Assembly (NCBI GenBank): GCA_964593555.1
Contig: CAZQIC010000094.1
Location: 1-19,136 of the forward strand
Length of the DNA: 19,136 nucleotides
Direction of reading: 5' to 3'
Source: CAZQIC01 sp964593555
Lineage (GTDB): Bacteria; Bacteroidota; Bacteroidia; JAFLBG01
How positions within the stretch are numbered: the first letter of the stretch is position 1; each line of letters starts with the position of its first letter. The translations under genes and the position numbers were made by a program. Below, piece by piece: positions 1 through 6,992 of this stretch. A model generated the notes under the pieces. The model had not been told where the DNA came from. It made no database searches and saw only the letters and a program-made list of their open reading frames with translations.

Positions 1-17
1 AGATACGATTTTATTAG

Positions 18-1010
18 ATTGTTTTTAACATTCTATTTTTAGAACTCCCCTCAAGAGAAATAATTTTCGGAGTATTTTTCTTTTTATTGACCATAGCCCT
101 TGTATTGCAACTGATACCAGTAGGTGATGCCGTAATGGCCGACAGGTACACTTATATTCCATTTATTGGCCTGTTTTTTATAGCCGCACATTATTACAAT
201 AGGGTCTTAGAAAAACGCAAGAAACAAAGTAGTATAATAAAAACAGCAGGTATAGGAATTATTTTGATACTGGGATCACTTTCTTTTATGCGAGCCGCCA
301 AATGGAAAGACAGCATTACTCTTTACAATTCATCACTTGATAAATATCCGGCAGCTATTATTTACAACAACCGAGGTGCGGCCCTGGCAAAAGAAGAAAA
401 ACATAAAGAAGCATTACAGGATTTTAATAATGTGTTAAAGTTAAAACCTCGCTACCCTAACGGCCACCAGAACCGGGGAATCACGTTACAAAAGCTAAAC
501 ATGTTTGAAGAGGCGATAATTGATTTTAGCGCGGAAATAAAAATGAATCCAAAATACATAAGCGCGTATAACAACCGGGCAAATTGTTATAAAGCGTTGA
601 ATAAATATCCTGAGGCAATTACTGATTTTACTACCATCATAAATATTGACCCTAACAATATTGATGCTTATTACTCACGCGGCGAATCATATGGAAGAAG
701 CAATATGCTTCCGCAATCAATAGCCGATTTTGATAAAGTAATTTCATTGAAGCCCGATTATGCAGAGGCATACAGTAACAGAGGTATTGCATATAGCCTA
801 TCCGGCAATGTCCCCAAAGCATTGGAAGATTTTAACAAAGCAATTCAGTTAAAACCCGAATCATACAATTCATACATGAACCGCGCTGTTGCTCTCAAAT
901 CCATTGGCCGCTATGCCGATGCGCTGAAAGACGCGCAGTATGCGAAAAAGAAGGGACAGGCCGTAGATGACATTTTTATAAAAGAGTTGGAAGGGTTGAT
1001 TAAGAAATAG
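18..1010 (+). CDS. C-terminal part of a membrane-anchored TPR protein (TMTC-like), 5' incomplete or broken
   Basis: This reading frame is open from position 18; an in-frame TAG lies at 15-17. The first usable start codons are TTG at 87 and ATG at 135. Counting from TTG 87, hydrophobic segments lie at about residues 2-16, 22-37 and 52-69. Six tetratricopeptide repeats follow (about 90-123, 124-157, 158-191, 192-225, 226-259, 260-293), each with the usual N-R-G/A and D/F-L-P spacing. The motif ADRYTYIPFIGLFF (18-31) is typical of the last membrane segments of large TMTC/PMT-like membrane proteins with a TPR tail, which are normally about twice this length. The conserved sequence seems to begin upstream of TTG 87 (REIIFG at about 57-74), so the gene is probably the tail of a longer one. 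Only 17 bases precede the stop, so a nonsense codon, a frameshift and a genuine short gene cannot be told apart. The TPRs imply protein binding; the partner is unknown. Confidence 0.7.
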   Translation: MVFNILFLELPSREIIFGVFFFLLTIALVLQLIPVGDAVMADRYTYIPFIGLFFIAAHYYNRVLEKRKKQSSIIKTAGIGIILILGSLSFMRAAKWKDSITLYNSSLDKYPAAIIYNNRGAALAKEEKHKEALQDFNNVLKLKPRYPNGHQNRGITLQKLNMFEEAIIDFSAEIKMNPKYISAYNNRANCYKALNKYPEAITDFTTIINIDPNNIDAYYSRGESYGRSNMLPQSIADFDKVISLKPDYAEAYSNRGIAYSLSGNVPKALEDFNKAIQLKPESYNSYMNRAVALKSIGRYADALKDAQYAKKKGQAVDDIFIKELEGLIKK

Positions 1011-1031
1011 TTCTCAAATTATACTTCTTAA
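1000..1031. terminator. Possible weak bidirectional terminator between convergent genes
   Basis: An inverted repeat TTAAGAA (1000-1006) / TTCTTAA (1025-1031) spans the 17-bp gap between two convergent genes and covers both stop codons. The stem is short and A/T-rich with an 18-base loop and no strong U-tract, so this is only a weak candidate. Confidence 0.2.
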
Positions 1032-2605
1032 GTTCTTTCCTTTGCTACACTATATTCCAGTTCATGAATAAACTCCATACGGTCCACCTTAAATACTTTT
1101 CTGGATGTATATATTTTTCCGTTCTTTGAATAAGTACCAATAATTGTTACTTCCTCTTTGATAGGTATATTAGGAAATAACCATAGCTCGCCCTCTTTCC
1201 TTGGTTTAATTATCGAAGGTCTATTCCCATTTTTAAATACCAATTTAACTTTTTCATTTTTTTCCGAATTCATTTTCACAGCAATATTATTTACTGTTAC
1301 CATTGGGCCTTTATACTTATCGCAATTGATCCACCCTACTTTCCCAATGAAAAAAGGCGCATTTGGTCTTGCATAAAACACACGCTTGCCATCCTTCATA
1401 GTATAATTGCCTTTGGAAAGGTCTTCTAATTTTAAATACTCTTTATATCGTTCAAGGTATTCATCATAACTTTCTTTATCTATCACTCTGAAGCGAAAAG
1501 GAGTAGACCAGGAAGCGGCCGCTATTGATGGAACATTGCCCTCCTTAAACAACTGCATAAATTCAGGAAACCCCTCCTCTTTCTTTCCCACGGAGGAGCC
1601 AATAGGTTTTCTCATTTCATTAAATGAGACTTTCCAATCCATTACAACAGAGTCAGTCGCAACCTTTATCATATCTGCCTTATTAAATCTAAATTCTTTT
1701 GCAAAATATTCTATCGATAGTGTGTCATGATATTTACCTTCTATCAGCGTTGCAACAGGATATGCCATTCTTGAATAATTATCGGCAACCCAGTTCATTT
1801 CTCCCATTCTGTCTTTTTCTCCATAAAAAACAATCATGCTTGTATCCTGCATAATTTCAGAAGACGGATTAGACATTTCTATTTCCGTATATTTCTTTAG
1901 TTGCAATTCTTTTCCAGCACTTTCTGCAGCCAAATAGATCATTCCTCCACTCTCCAGCACTTTATCATTCGCCAGCGTACTCAAATTTTCCTTCAGCATA
2001 TCATCAATGCTATAACACTCCTTTAATTTTATATTTACAATTCCTTGTACAGCTTTATTATCCCTATCAACAAAACAATTGGCCTTTATCGCTAAACGCG
2101 TCCCCTGCTCTCCGGTTATAATGGTATCACGAGATTGATCAATTGAAAACAGCTGAGTTTTAACCGACTGCTTTTCATAGTATTCTTTTAATAAAAGTTG
2201 ATCGGCATTGTTTCTCATAGCGGAATTACCTGCGGTATTGGATCTCGTAAAAGCTGTAAGACCCGCAGCTCCAGCAGCAGCAAGACCAATATCTTTTTTT
2301 ACTTCATTATTATTTTTCTTTGCAACCGCCTCTTGATTTTTATTTATAGACAATGCTTTCAGCGCTTCATTGGTTTGTTTAGTCGGCCTTGTTACAACAA
2401 CAGTTTTTTCTGATAATAATGAAACCACAACCATTATAACAGCTATTACAACCACAGCTACTCCTGCAAGGAATATCTTCTTTGTTGTATACCAAGGTTT
2501 TCCAGGCATAGCAACACGATCTATTACTTTATTAAAATCCATACCGGATCTTATTGCAGCGGAATTCGGTTCGATCCTGTCTATTATTATTTTTTTATTT
2601 TCCAT
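1028..2605 (-). CDS. Single-pass membrane protein encoded with an ECF sigma factor (candidate anti-sigma factor)
   Basis: I do not recognise a named family. The 525-residue protein has a basic cytoplasmic N-terminus of about 42 residues, one membrane helix at about 43-64, then an Ala/Asn/Lys-rich linker (about 65-140) and a large extracytoplasmic region. The part around residues 150-250 (GTRLAIKANCFVD, then VQGIVNIKLKE and ESGGMIYL) has the look of a beta-sandwich common in uncharacterised Bacteroidota surface proteins. It starts 11 bases after the sigma-factor gene and is almost certainly co-transcribed with it. Topology and position fit a sigma-regulating membrane protein: the short cytoplasmic tail could hold the sigma factor while the outer domain senses a signal. 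That role is inference from context; no zinc-binding anti-sigma motif is visible in the N-terminal tail. It could equally be just a target of the sigma factor. Confidence 0.8.
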   Translation of the reverse strand: MENKKIIIDRIEPNSAAIRSGMDFNKVIDRVAMPGKPWYTTKKIFLAGVAVVVIAVIMVVVSLLSEKTVVVTRPTKQTNEALKALSINKNQEAVAKKNNNEVKKDIGLAAAGAAGLTAFTRSNTAGNSAMRNNADQLLLKEYYEKQSVKTQLFSIDQSRDTIITGEQGTRLAIKANCFVDRDNKAVQGIVNIKLKECYSIDDMLKENLSTLANDKVLESGGMIYLAAESAGKELQLKKYTEIEMSNPSSEIMQDTSMIVFYGEKDRMGEMNWVADNYSRMAYPVATLIEGKYHDTLSIEYFAKEFRFNKADMIKVATDSVVMDWKVSFNEMRKPIGSSVGKKEEGFPEFMQLFKEGNVPSIAAASWSTPFRFRVIDKESYDEYLERYKEYLKLEDLSKGNYTMKDGKRVFYARPNAPFFIGKVGWINCDKYKGPMVTVNNIAVKMNSEKNEKVKLVFKNGNRPSIIKPRKEGELWLFPNIPIKEEVTIIGTYSKNGKIYTSRKVFKVDRMEFIHELEYSVAKERT

Positions 2606-2616
2606 AGCGAATGTGT

Positions 2617-3192
2617 TTAGCTTAACAATTGAGTTTTCATCTTTTCCAACAACCTGTACAATCTCATTTTTATGCCGGCCTCTGTTACAGATAATATTTC
2701 TGATATTTCTTTAAATGATTTCTTGTCAAAAAAACGCATCTCTATAAGGAACAAATCATCTCCTTCTAACCCTGCGATCAAACCAACCAGTCTCGAGTGA
2801 TGTTTTTCATTATGATCAACTTCAATTTCGTCCATCATATTATTGAGCTTGACCGAATTAATACTCACTACCCAGCTTCTCTTATTTTTCCTAAGGGAAT
2901 CAATCAACTCATTTCTTGCTATCCTATATAACCACGAAGAAAAAGGAAGCTGCTGATATTTATAAGTGGATAATTTTGTAATGGCTTTAAAAAAAACATC
3001 GGCCGTAATATCATGTGCCTGATCCTCATCTTCTATTCTGTTATATATAAACCTATATATCGACTCATAATATTTTTCATACAAAGGTTTGAATTGTGCA
3101 GGATCCTGCTTAGCCCGATTAATGATTGCAAATTCTTCCAACATATCCTTTTGAGATACTTTTTGTCCGTAAGAAATTTGCATACCGGGCAT
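2617..3192 (-). CDS. ECF-family RNA polymerase sigma factor
   Basis: A sigma-70 family factor of the extracytoplasmic-function type, about 191 residues from the start chosen here. Region 2 is clear (FKPLYEKYYESIYRFIYNRI, then AHDITADVFFKAI and WLYRIARNELIDSLRK). Region 4 has the expected helix-turn-helix (FLIEMRFFDKKSFKEISEIL, then TEAGIKMRLYRLLEKMK). There is no region 1.1 or 3, as expected for ECF factors. The frame is open to an ATG at 3258, but that would add 22 residues unlike the family, and a TAnnTTTG promoter box lies inside that extension (3219-3226). I therefore prefer ATG 3192, with ATG 3183 also possible. The next gene, a single-pass membrane protein, begins 11 bases later, so the two form an operon. 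The target regulon cannot be told from this window. Confidence 0.93.
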   Translation of the reverse strand: MPGMQISYGQKVSQKDMLEEFAIINRAKQDPAQFKPLYEKYYESIYRFIYNRIEDEDQAHDITADVFFKAITKLSTYKYQQLPFSSWLYRIARNELIDSLRKNKRSWVVSINSVKLNNMMDEIEVDHNEKHHSRLVGLIAGLEGDDLFLIEMRFFDKKSFKEISEILSVTEAGIKMRLYRLLEKMKTQLLS

Positions 3193-3218
3193 TTTGGTTA
3201 TTTGATTTGTAACTACCA

Positions 3219-3226
3219 CAAACTTA
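3219..3226 (-). promoter_or_regulatory. Candidate -7 promoter box of the sigma-factor operon
   Basis: On the minus strand this reads TAAGTTTG, matching the Bacteroidota -7 consensus TAnnTTTG, 26 bases before ATG 3192. No convincing TTG box is found 17-23 bases upstream, so the call is tentative. It argues against translation starting at 3258. Confidence 0.35.
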
Positions 3227-3360
3227 TCTGTTTTATAATAATAACGCCGGCAGTTCAAAAAAGTAACAGAAAAATAATCAATGGCCTAAATTGGTTGATT
3301 TAAGGAGGAACTATGTATTTATAACCGAATTAAGAGAGCTTGAGAAGAAGTAGGATAATG

Positions 3361-3408
3361 TCACTTCGAGTGTTCAGACGTTTATAGTCTGAATTTATCG
3401 AGAAGTGA
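3361..3408. repeat. REP-like imperfect palindrome 1
   Basis: TCACTTCGAG (3361-3370) faces CGAGAAGTGA (3399-3408), and inside them TTCAGAC (3373-3379) pairs exactly with GTCTGAA (3387-3393) around a 7-base loop. The CACTTCGAG ... TCGAGAAGTG ends match a palindrome style I recall from intergenic regions of Flavobacteriia and relatives. It lies between the sigma-factor operon and ispH and could act in mRNA ends or simply be a non-autonomous mobile repeat. No REP-associated transposase is seen in the window. Confidence 0.65.
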
Positions 3409-3419
3409 TTGATATTAAG

Positions 3420-3467
3420 CTGTCAGTTCTAGATACTTTTCCCTTCAGGAAAAACTCGAACAGACAG
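3420..3467. repeat. REP-like imperfect palindrome 2
   Basis: The arm CTGTCAGTTCTAG (3420-3432) faces CTCGAACAGACAG (3455-3467), and TTTTCC (3437-3442) pairs with GGAAAA (3448-3453) around a 5-base loop. It starts 11 bases after palindrome 1 and shares the TTC-nAG ... CTCGAA outer core, so the pair looks like two members of one dispersed family rather than two terminators. Confidence 0.6.
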
Positions 3468-3475
3468 GCATCGTC

Positions 3476-3510
3476 TAAAATTTCACTTCTAAAATCTAAC
3501 CTCTAACTTC
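3476..3510 (-). repeat. Degenerate heptanucleotide array, left of ispH
   Basis: Read on the minus strand, five heptads follow in register: GAAGTTA, GAGGTTA, GATTTTA, GAAGTGA, AATTTTA. The approximate unit is GAAGTTA. The array ends 10 bases before the -7 box of ispH, so it occupies the place of the upstream promoter region. An array of the same unit lies on the other strand just after ispH (4741-4789). Confidence 0.6.
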
Positions 3511-3520
3511 TCTTTTTTCG

Positions 3521-3528
3521 TAACTTTG
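3521..3528 (+). promoter_or_regulatory. Candidate -7 promoter box of ispH
   Basis: TAACTTTG is a full match to TAnnTTTG. It ends only 4 bases before the TTG start codon of ispH at 3533, so transcription would begin at or beside the start codon and the mRNA would be nearly leaderless. The TAA of this box is also the in-frame stop limiting the gene upstream. No TTG box is present 17-23 bases upstream, where the heptad array lies instead. Confidence 0.5.
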
Positions 3529-3532
3529 TATA

Positions 3533-4762
3533 TTGAAAACTTTTCAAATACCTGATTTTTACCGCAGTCCGCTTATCTCAAAAATAAAAGAGATACGTAA
3601 ACTCAGCGATCCAAAGAAAAAAGACTTCACTCCTACCCTTTTGGATTTTGGACCAGTACGTTTTTACATGGCCCGCCATTTTGGTTTTTGTTATGGTGTT
3701 GAGAATGCCATTGAAATTTCCTTTAAAGCAGTTCAGGAAAACCCGGGAAAAAATATTTATCTCATCAGCCAGATGATCCATAACCCCAGAGTGAATAGCG
3801 ACCTTGAAAGTTATGGAGTAAAATTTATTATGGATACCGCAGGAAATACAATCACTCCCTGGGAAAAAATAAAAAAAGAAGATATTGTAATTATTCCAGC
3901 ATTCGGAACCACACTTGTAATTGAAGAAAAATTAAAAGCGATCGGAGTTGAATTATATAAATACAATACCACCTGCCCCTTTGTAGAAAGAGTTTGGAAA
4001 AAATCAGAAAAAATAGGCGGAGATAATTACACCATTATCATTCACGGCAAGCACGATCATGAAGAAACGCGAGCCACTTTTTCAAGAAGTGAAACGCATG
4101 CTCCATCCATTATCATAAAAAATATGGATGAAGCAAAAAAACTTGGTGATTTTATATTGGGCAAACTAAGTATTGATGAGTATAACAAATTATTTAGCAA
4201 CAGGCATTCCGCAGGTTTTGATCCATTAAAACATTTTAACAGTGTTGGTGTGATCAATCAAACTACCATGCTTGCTACCGAGACACAAGCTATTGCCGAT
4301 CATTTTAAAAACATAATGATCCAAAAATATGGCGAGACTTCTTTGAAAGAACATTTTGCTGATACAAGAGACACCTTGTGTTACGCCACCAACGAAAACC
4401 AGGAAGCCACTTACGCATTATTGAAAAGCAATGCAGATATCGCCATTGTAGTTGGAGGCTATAACAGTTCCAACACGTCACACTTGGTGGAATTGTGCGA
4501 AGAAAAATTACCAACCTATTTTATTTCTTCGGCTGAAGAAATTGTTTCTCCGAATACAATAAAACATTTTAACTATCATAAACAGGAACACCTTACTACA
4601 GAAAATTATTTACCGCAAACAAATCCTGCCAATATCATTATCACCAGTGGCGCATCCTGCCCTGACGCAGTTGTAGAGGGAGTCATAAGAAAACTACTTT
4701 CTTTTTACCAAGGACACAAGACAGATGAGGAGGTAACAAGGACGTTAGAAGTGGGAAGCTAG
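3533..4762 (+). CDS. ispH: 4-hydroxy-3-methylbut-2-enyl diphosphate reductase (IspH/LytB), long form
   Basis: Last enzyme of the MEP pathway, an iron-sulfur protein that reduces HMBPP to IPP and DMAPP in the cytoplasm. At 409 residues it is the long type, as in Bacteroidota and cyanobacteria, rather than the roughly 315-residue E. coli type. The three cluster-binding cysteines are visible: C53 (GFCYGVENAI), C148 (TTCPFVERV) and C283 (LCYATNENQEA). Substrate-site residues also align with E. coli: H83 (MIHNPRV), H176 and E178 (HDHEET), T244/T245 (NQTT), the NSSNT motif (311-315) and S375 (SGASCPD). The only plausible start for the full N-terminus is TTG at 3533, since an in-frame stop lies at 3521-3523; the first ATG (M46, at 3668) would leave little before C53. 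The last codons (TLEVGS, stop) are made of the heptad repeat that continues past the gene, so the tail has probably been rewritten by repeat sequence. Confidence 0.95.
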   Translation: MKTFQIPDFYRSPLISKIKEIRKLSDPKKKDFTPTLLDFGPVRFYMARHFGFCYGVENAIEISFKAVQENPGKNIYLISQMIHNPRVNSDLESYGVKFIMDTAGNTITPWEKIKKEDIVIIPAFGTTLVIEEKLKAIGVELYKYNTTCPFVERVWKKSEKIGGDNYTIIIHGKHDHEETRATFSRSETHAPSIIIKNMDEAKKLGDFILGKLSIDEYNKLFSNRHSAGFDPLKHFNSVGVINQTTMLATETQAIADHFKNIMIQKYGETSLKEHFADTRDTLCYATNENQEATYALLKSNADIAIVVGGYNSSNTSHLVELCEEKLPTYFISSAEEIVSPNTIKHFNYHKQEHLTTENYLPQTNPANIIITSGASCPDAVVEGVIRKLLSFYQGHKTDEEVTRTLEVGS

Positions 4763-4789
4763 AAGTTGGGATTCAGAAGTTAGAAGTTT
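4741..4789 (+). repeat. Degenerate heptanucleotide array, right of ispH
   Basis: Seven heptads follow in register: GACGTTA, GAAGTGG, GAAGCTA, GAAGTTG, GGATTCA, GAAGTTA, GAAGTTT. The consensus GAAGTTA is the same as in the array before ispH but on the opposite strand. The first three units overlap the end of ispH and include its TAG stop (4760-4762). Confidence 0.65.
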
Positions 4790-4825
4790 CAACGATAAAT
4801 ACGAAAGAAATTATATCTTAGCCTT

Positions 4826-5971
4826 ATGAAAAGGCTTCCGTTAGTTATTTTTTTTACTATTGTAATTTTATTTTCCTGTAAACAGCCACATAAGGAAACT
4901 ACAATCGAAAGTGACATCATCCGGACTTTTGATACCACAACAATAGAATATTCTCAGCATTTTAGCATTGAATACAAAAATGACTTAAAGCTTGTACATA
5001 TTTATAAAGACGATCATAGAAAAGACACCCTCAATACGTTTGTATTGATCCGGCACAACGCATCAATACCGGATGAGTACAAGCATGCGGAGATCATAAG
5101 AGTGCCGCTAAAAAAAATCGCCTGCTTATCCACTATTTATGTGTCATACCTTTCGCAATTACAATTACTTGATAGACTTTGTGCGGTTGACAACAGTCAA
5201 TATATTTACGATAAAACCATTAAGGAAGCCCTTGTTAAAAATAAAGTAAGTGAAATAGGCAGTAACAACTCCATCAACTTCGAAAAATTAGCCGCCCTTT
5301 CACCTGATGTTGTTTTTACCTACTGGGAACAAGGCCTATCTGGCAGCGCTAAACTAAATGAATTAAATATTAAACCAGTTTTAGTAATAGATCATTTGGA
5401 GACTTCACCACTGGGCCGCGCTGAGTGGATAAAATTAATGGCAGCCTTATTTAATGAAGAGAAAAATGCGAATGATTTTTTCAATGAATTAAAAGCAAAT
5501 TACCTGCGGTTAAGCAAATTAAAAGACACCGTTCAAACAAAACCGAGTGTGCTAGTTGGCACAAAATTAAGCGATGCATGGTACGTGCCCGGCGGCAAAA
5601 GTTATATGGCGCAACTCATCAATGATGCCGGTGGAAATTACTTATGGAATAATGATAGCGCAACAGGTAGCCTGCCTCTTACATTTGAAAATGTATTAAA
5701 ACAGGCACAACATGCCGATGTTTGGCTAAATGTTTACCAATGGAAAAAGATGGATGATGTTGTACTCGACGATAAAAGATACAGTTACTTTGATGCTTAC
5801 AATAATAAAAACATCATAAACAACAATGCCCGCGTGAATGAGTTTGGTGGTAATGATTTTTGGGGATCAGGTCTTTTGCAACCGGACTTGGTTTTATCAG
5901 ACCTCATTAAAATTTTTCATCCTGAATTATTACCGGATTATCAATTGAAGTATTATAAAAAGTTGGAGTAG
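4826..5971 (+). CDS. btuF: Cobalamin ABC transporter substrate-binding lipoprotein (BtuF-like)
   Basis: Periplasmic binding protein of the FecB/BtuF type, 381 residues. It begins with a lipoprotein signal (hydrophobic residues 5-17, lipobox ILFSC with lipidated C18), so it should be anchored to a membrane. The binding fold starts near residue 90 (ACLSTIYVSYLSQLQLLDRL), followed by LAALSPDVVFTYW, typical of the first lobe, and a second lobe with LVGTKLSDAWYVPGGKSYMA and the C-terminal QPDLVLSDLIKIFHPEL. The permease gene starts 16 bases downstream and the ATPase follows, forming a complete transporter. TATCTTAG at 4814-4821, one mismatch from TAnnTTTG, is a possible promoter and leaves almost no leader. 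There is no B12 box upstream. FecB-type proteins also carry iron-siderophores or haem; the cobalamin assignment rests on the riboswitch and BtuB-like receptor next door. Confidence 0.85.
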   Translation: MKRLPLVIFFTIVILFSCKQPHKETTIESDIIRTFDTTTIEYSQHFSIEYKNDLKLVHIYKDDHRKDTLNTFVLIRHNASIPDEYKHAEIIRVPLKKIACLSTIYVSYLSQLQLLDRLCAVDNSQYIYDKTIKEALVKNKVSEIGSNNSINFEKLAALSPDVVFTYWEQGLSGSAKLNELNIKPVLVIDHLETSPLGRAEWIKLMAALFNEEKNANDFFNELKANYLRLSKLKDTVQTKPSVLVGTKLSDAWYVPGGKSYMAQLINDAGGNYLWNNDSATGSLPLTFENVLKQAQHADVWLNVYQWKKMDDVVLDDKRYSYFDAYNNKNIINNNARVNEFGGNDFWGSGLLQPDLVLSDLIKIFHPELLPDYQLKYYKKLE

Positions 5972-5987
5972 CACATTTGTTTCCAAA

Positions 5988-6992
5988 ATGAATAACAACA
6001 AAAAATACAGCGTATACTTCACAGTGCTAACTGCGTTATGTATACTATTTTTTGTCCTCGATATTTTAATGGGGAGCGTGAGCATTGCTGCATCAGAATT
6101 ATTTTCACCATCAAACGAACTCAACTATAACATTCTTTATAACATCCGTTTACCCAAAACTATTACTGCAGTATTAACAGGCGCAGGTCTTGCTGTTTGC
6201 GGCTTACAGATGCAGACATTGTTTCGTAATCCTCTTGCCGGACCTTTTGTATTGGGGATAAGTTCTGGCGCCAGCCTTGGAGTAGCTATACTTACACTTG
6301 CATTTTCGGGAAGTATAGCCACGCTGGGTATTGGAGGAAAAATATCATTTATTATCGCTGCGGCAGTCGGGGCCGGAGTGGCACTATTGCTTGTGATAAC
6401 TCTCTCAAAAAATATTAGCAACGATGTAACCGTTTTAATAATAGGCTTAATGGTATCTCACTTAGCCAGTGCTATTGAAGGAGTGTTGCAGTACATGAGC
6501 AGCGCAGAAAGCCTGCAGGTATTTGTTTTATGGGGCATGGGAAATTTCAGCAATGTAGTATGGGACGACCTTTTTTATTTTATCCCAATAATTTTAGTTG
6601 GGACAGTTATTACTTTCTTTTTCTCAAAGCAATTGAATATTTTATTGTGGGGAGATAATTATGCAAAGAGTATGGGAATTAACATAAAGCAAACGAGATT
6701 ATACATAATTATGATCACTGCGTTGATCGCGGGCACTATCACTGCTTTCTGTGGGCCAATTGCGTTTCTGGGTGTGGCAGTACCACATTTAGCAAGAAGC
6801 CTTTTCAAAACATCAGATCATAAAATATTAATTCCGGCAACGTTACTTATTGGTATTGCACTTGCTATTGTTTGCGATATTATTACGCAGCTACCAGGAC
6901 ATAATACCGTGATGCCCATTAACGCAATTACATCATTAATAGGTGCCCCAATAGTAATATGGGCGGTTTGGAAAAAAAATAAGTATTCTTAA
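5988..6992 (+). CDS. btuC: Cobalamin ABC transporter permease (BtuC/FecCD family)
   Basis: Inner-membrane permease of the FecCD family, 334 residues, the usual length. Many hydrophobic helices run through the chain (first at about 9-28). Family signatures are present: RLPKT (54-58), NPLAGPFVLGISSGASLG (81-98), and the ATPase-contact loop GPIAFLGVAVPHLAR (256-270). It would form a homodimer that moves substrate handed over by BtuF, powered by BtuD. Its TAA stop overlaps the ATG of btuD by one base (TAATG), indicating translational coupling. As with BtuF, iron-complex transport is the main alternative. Confidence 0.9.
   Translation: MNNNKKYSVYFTVLTALCILFFVLDILMGSVSIAASELFSPSNELNYNILYNIRLPKTITAVLTGAGLAVCGLQMQTLFRNPLAGPFVLGISSGASLGVAILTLAFSGSIATLGIGGKISFIIAAAVGAGVALLLVITLSKNISNDVTVLIIGLMVSHLASAIEGVLQYMSSAESLQVFVLWGMGNFSNVVWDDLFYFIPIILVGTVITFFFSKQLNILLWGDNYAKSMGINIKQTRLYIIMITALIAGTITAFCGPIAFLGVAVPHLARSLFKTSDHKILIPATLLIGIALAIVCDIITQLPGHNTVMPINAITSLIGAPIVIWAVWKKNKYS

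Noticed and set aside
3193..3258. N-terminal extension of the sigma factor from ATG 3258
   Set aside because: The 22 extra residues do not resemble ECF factors and a TAnnTTTG box lies inside them, so the start at 3192 is preferred.
3361..3510. CRISPR-like array before ispH
   Set aside because: The repeats are two imperfect hairpins and degenerate 7-base units, without regular spacers or cas genes.
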